Positions 5,308 to 6,221 of a DNA stretch of 6,221 nt are shown here, piece after piece. Origin of the DNA: Bacteroidetes bacterium CG2_30_32_10 (GTDB lineage: Bacteria > Bacteroidota > Bacteroidia > Bacteroidales > CG2-30-32-10); the NCBI GenBank assembly GCA_001872995.1, contig MNXO01000042.1, positions 1 to 6,221 on the forward strand, given 5' to 3'. A program made the position numbers and the translations under genes. Under the pieces are notes generated by a model. That model searched no databases. It was given only the letters and a program-made list of their open reading frames with translations, and had not been told where the DNA came from. Positions within the stretch are counted from its first letter, which is position 1, and every line of letters begins with the position of its first letter.

Positions 5308-6221
5308 TTACTTCAGATTCCCTTTTTTCCACTTCTCTTTATTAAATATTTGTCCGGTTTCTGTATAGTATAACCATTTACCTTTTTTTATGCCATCTTT
5401 GTATTCTCCATTAATTTTGAGAATTCCACTTGTATAATAGAACTTTGCATATCCATTGGGCTTACCATCCTTATATTCCAAGTCAGCTTTTAGTTTTCCA
5501 TTTTGGTAAAACTCTTTGTAATTACCCGTTAGTTGTTCATTTTCAAATTGAGTTTTAATCTTTATTTTCTCTCCTTCCATTTCGTAATAAAATGAAGCTT
5601 CTCCGTTTATTATTCCATCTTTATAATTTACTTCGCTGAGCAAATATCCTGTTTCAGAATAGCTTCGCCAAATGCCATCTGGCTTTTCTTGAAGCACTTT
5701 CCCTTCATATTTTACTTTTCCATCATCATATAAAATATTCTTTTCTCCATCATCAGCCAAATCAGATTGATTAAGGTTTACTTTAAACCCAAGTGCTGCT
5801 ATTTCATTGTTAGATAATTCTTCGGCGGCTGTTTCAAACTTTTCGAGCTCATCATCCAGCAAAGCGTTTTCGTCAAAGTCGGCAATAAGTTTAGTTTTAA
5901 ACATTTTGCCATCCGAAACAAGTTGAAATCCAAGCCTGGTGAAACTTAATATTAAATCTTTATTTTTCTGAATGCTCTTTCTTTTCTCTGTATTACTGAA
6001 AAAATACAAATAGGAATATAGTTTTGGCATCTGAATAAATATGGAAGCATTGGTATTGTTGTCGAAATTATTTTTAAAGTTGGTAAACTTTTCATTTTTT
6101 GATAATGTATTTCCATTTTTAAAATCGTCTATCACATCCATCAACACAGAAGGAGAATTGCTGAATACTACATAGTCATTAATGTAAGTAAAATATGGTT
6201 TTTCAAGTTTTCCAAAGAGTT
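5308..6221 (-). CDS. DUF3352-like protein with C-terminal MORN/YwqK repeats, 5' end missing
   Basis: The frame is open from its TAA (5308-5310) to the right edge, giving 303 visible residues; the true start lies beyond the window. The visible N-terminal part (KPYFTYINDYVVFSNSPS, then DVIDDFKNGNTLSKNEKF, then NTNASIFIQMPKLY) looks like the end of the DUF3352-like domain found in Bacteroidota envelope proteins. An acidic linker (DFDENALLDDELEKFETAAEEL) follows. From about visible residue 163 come six MORN/YwqK-type units, the last one short, each with a pattern like G-Y-KDG--NG---FYY; examples are EYKDGKPNGYAKFYY and EYKDGIKKGKWLYY. Such repeats form beta-hairpin surfaces. The 'antitoxin' label often attached to YwqK-like proteins is not supported by anything here. 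The gene faces the TPR gene, with 5 bp between stop codons. MORN assignment is firm, DUF3352 moderate. Confidence 0.8.
   Translation of the reverse strand, partial: LFGKLEKPYFTYINDYVVFSNSPSVLMDVIDDFKNGNTLSKNEKFTNFKNNFDNNTNASIFIQMPKLYSYLYFFSNTEKRKSIQKNKDLILSFTRLGFQLVSDGKMFKTKLIADFDENALLDDELEKFETAAEELSNNEIAALGFKVNLNQSDLADDGEKNILYDDGKVKYEGKVLQEKPDGIWRSYSETGYLLSEVNYKDGIINGEASFYYEMEGEKIKIKTQFENEQLTGNYKEFYQNGKLKADLEYKDGKPNGYAKFYYTSGILKINGEYKDGIKKGKWLYYTETGQIFNKEKWKKGNLK

Noticed and set aside
5319..5330. T-run CCCTTTTTTCC as a terminator for the TPR gene
   Set aside because: No stem precedes it, and it lies within the coding end of the convergent gene, where it encodes Lys-rich residues.
6145..6147. 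GTG as the start of the minus-strand MORN gene
   Set aside because: The frame stays open to the window edge and the upstream translation (KPYFTYINDYVVFSNSPS) matches the expected domain, so the gene begins beyond 6221.

Overview
The window is AT-rich chromosomal DNA that looks like Bacteroidota. Several candidate promoters resemble the TAnnTTTG -7 element, no gene has an obvious Shine-Dalgarno site, and the gene families fit the phylum: a leukotriene-A4-hydrolase-like M1 aminopeptidase, an exported TPR protein, a DUF3352-like protein with MORN repeats, and a WYRIP/DUF559 nuclease-like protein. Family names come from recognising motifs by eye; no database search was made.

Layout. At 1-111 the minus strand carries an open, coding-looking frame with no standard start, running off the left edge. 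At 136-945 (+) is a two-part protein: a conserved N-terminal WYRIP domain followed by a DUF559/Vsr-like PD-(D/E)XK endonuclease domain. At 946-1394 there is no gene. This stretch is a mosaic of short degenerate repeats: a 34-bp TTTGTG-type element present twice, and arrays with a strict 8-bp period in two sequence flavours. At 1395-2093 (+) is an exported protein of unknown function, with an apparent promoter of its own and a 5-codon minicistron overlapping its start. Its stop codon lies inside a second 8-bp array (2090-2173), whose units are the reverse complement of those upstream.

At 2236-4023 (+) is a complete M1-family zinc aminopeptidase resembling LTA4 hydrolase, followed 19 bp later by an exported protein with 11 TPRs (4043-5302). 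These two are probably co-transcribed. Five bases on, facing them, is the 3' part of a minus-strand gene (5308-6221) that continues past the right edge; it encodes a DUF3352-like segment followed by MORN/YwqK-type repeats.

The genes do not form an obvious pathway; most look like ordinary housekeeping or accessory genes. The most unusual signal is non-coding: the 8-bp phased arrays. They bracket the 1395-2093 gene and its promoter as an inverted repeat, including a 26-bp pair that matches at 25 positions, and the gene ends inside one of them. No transposase or recombinase is visible.
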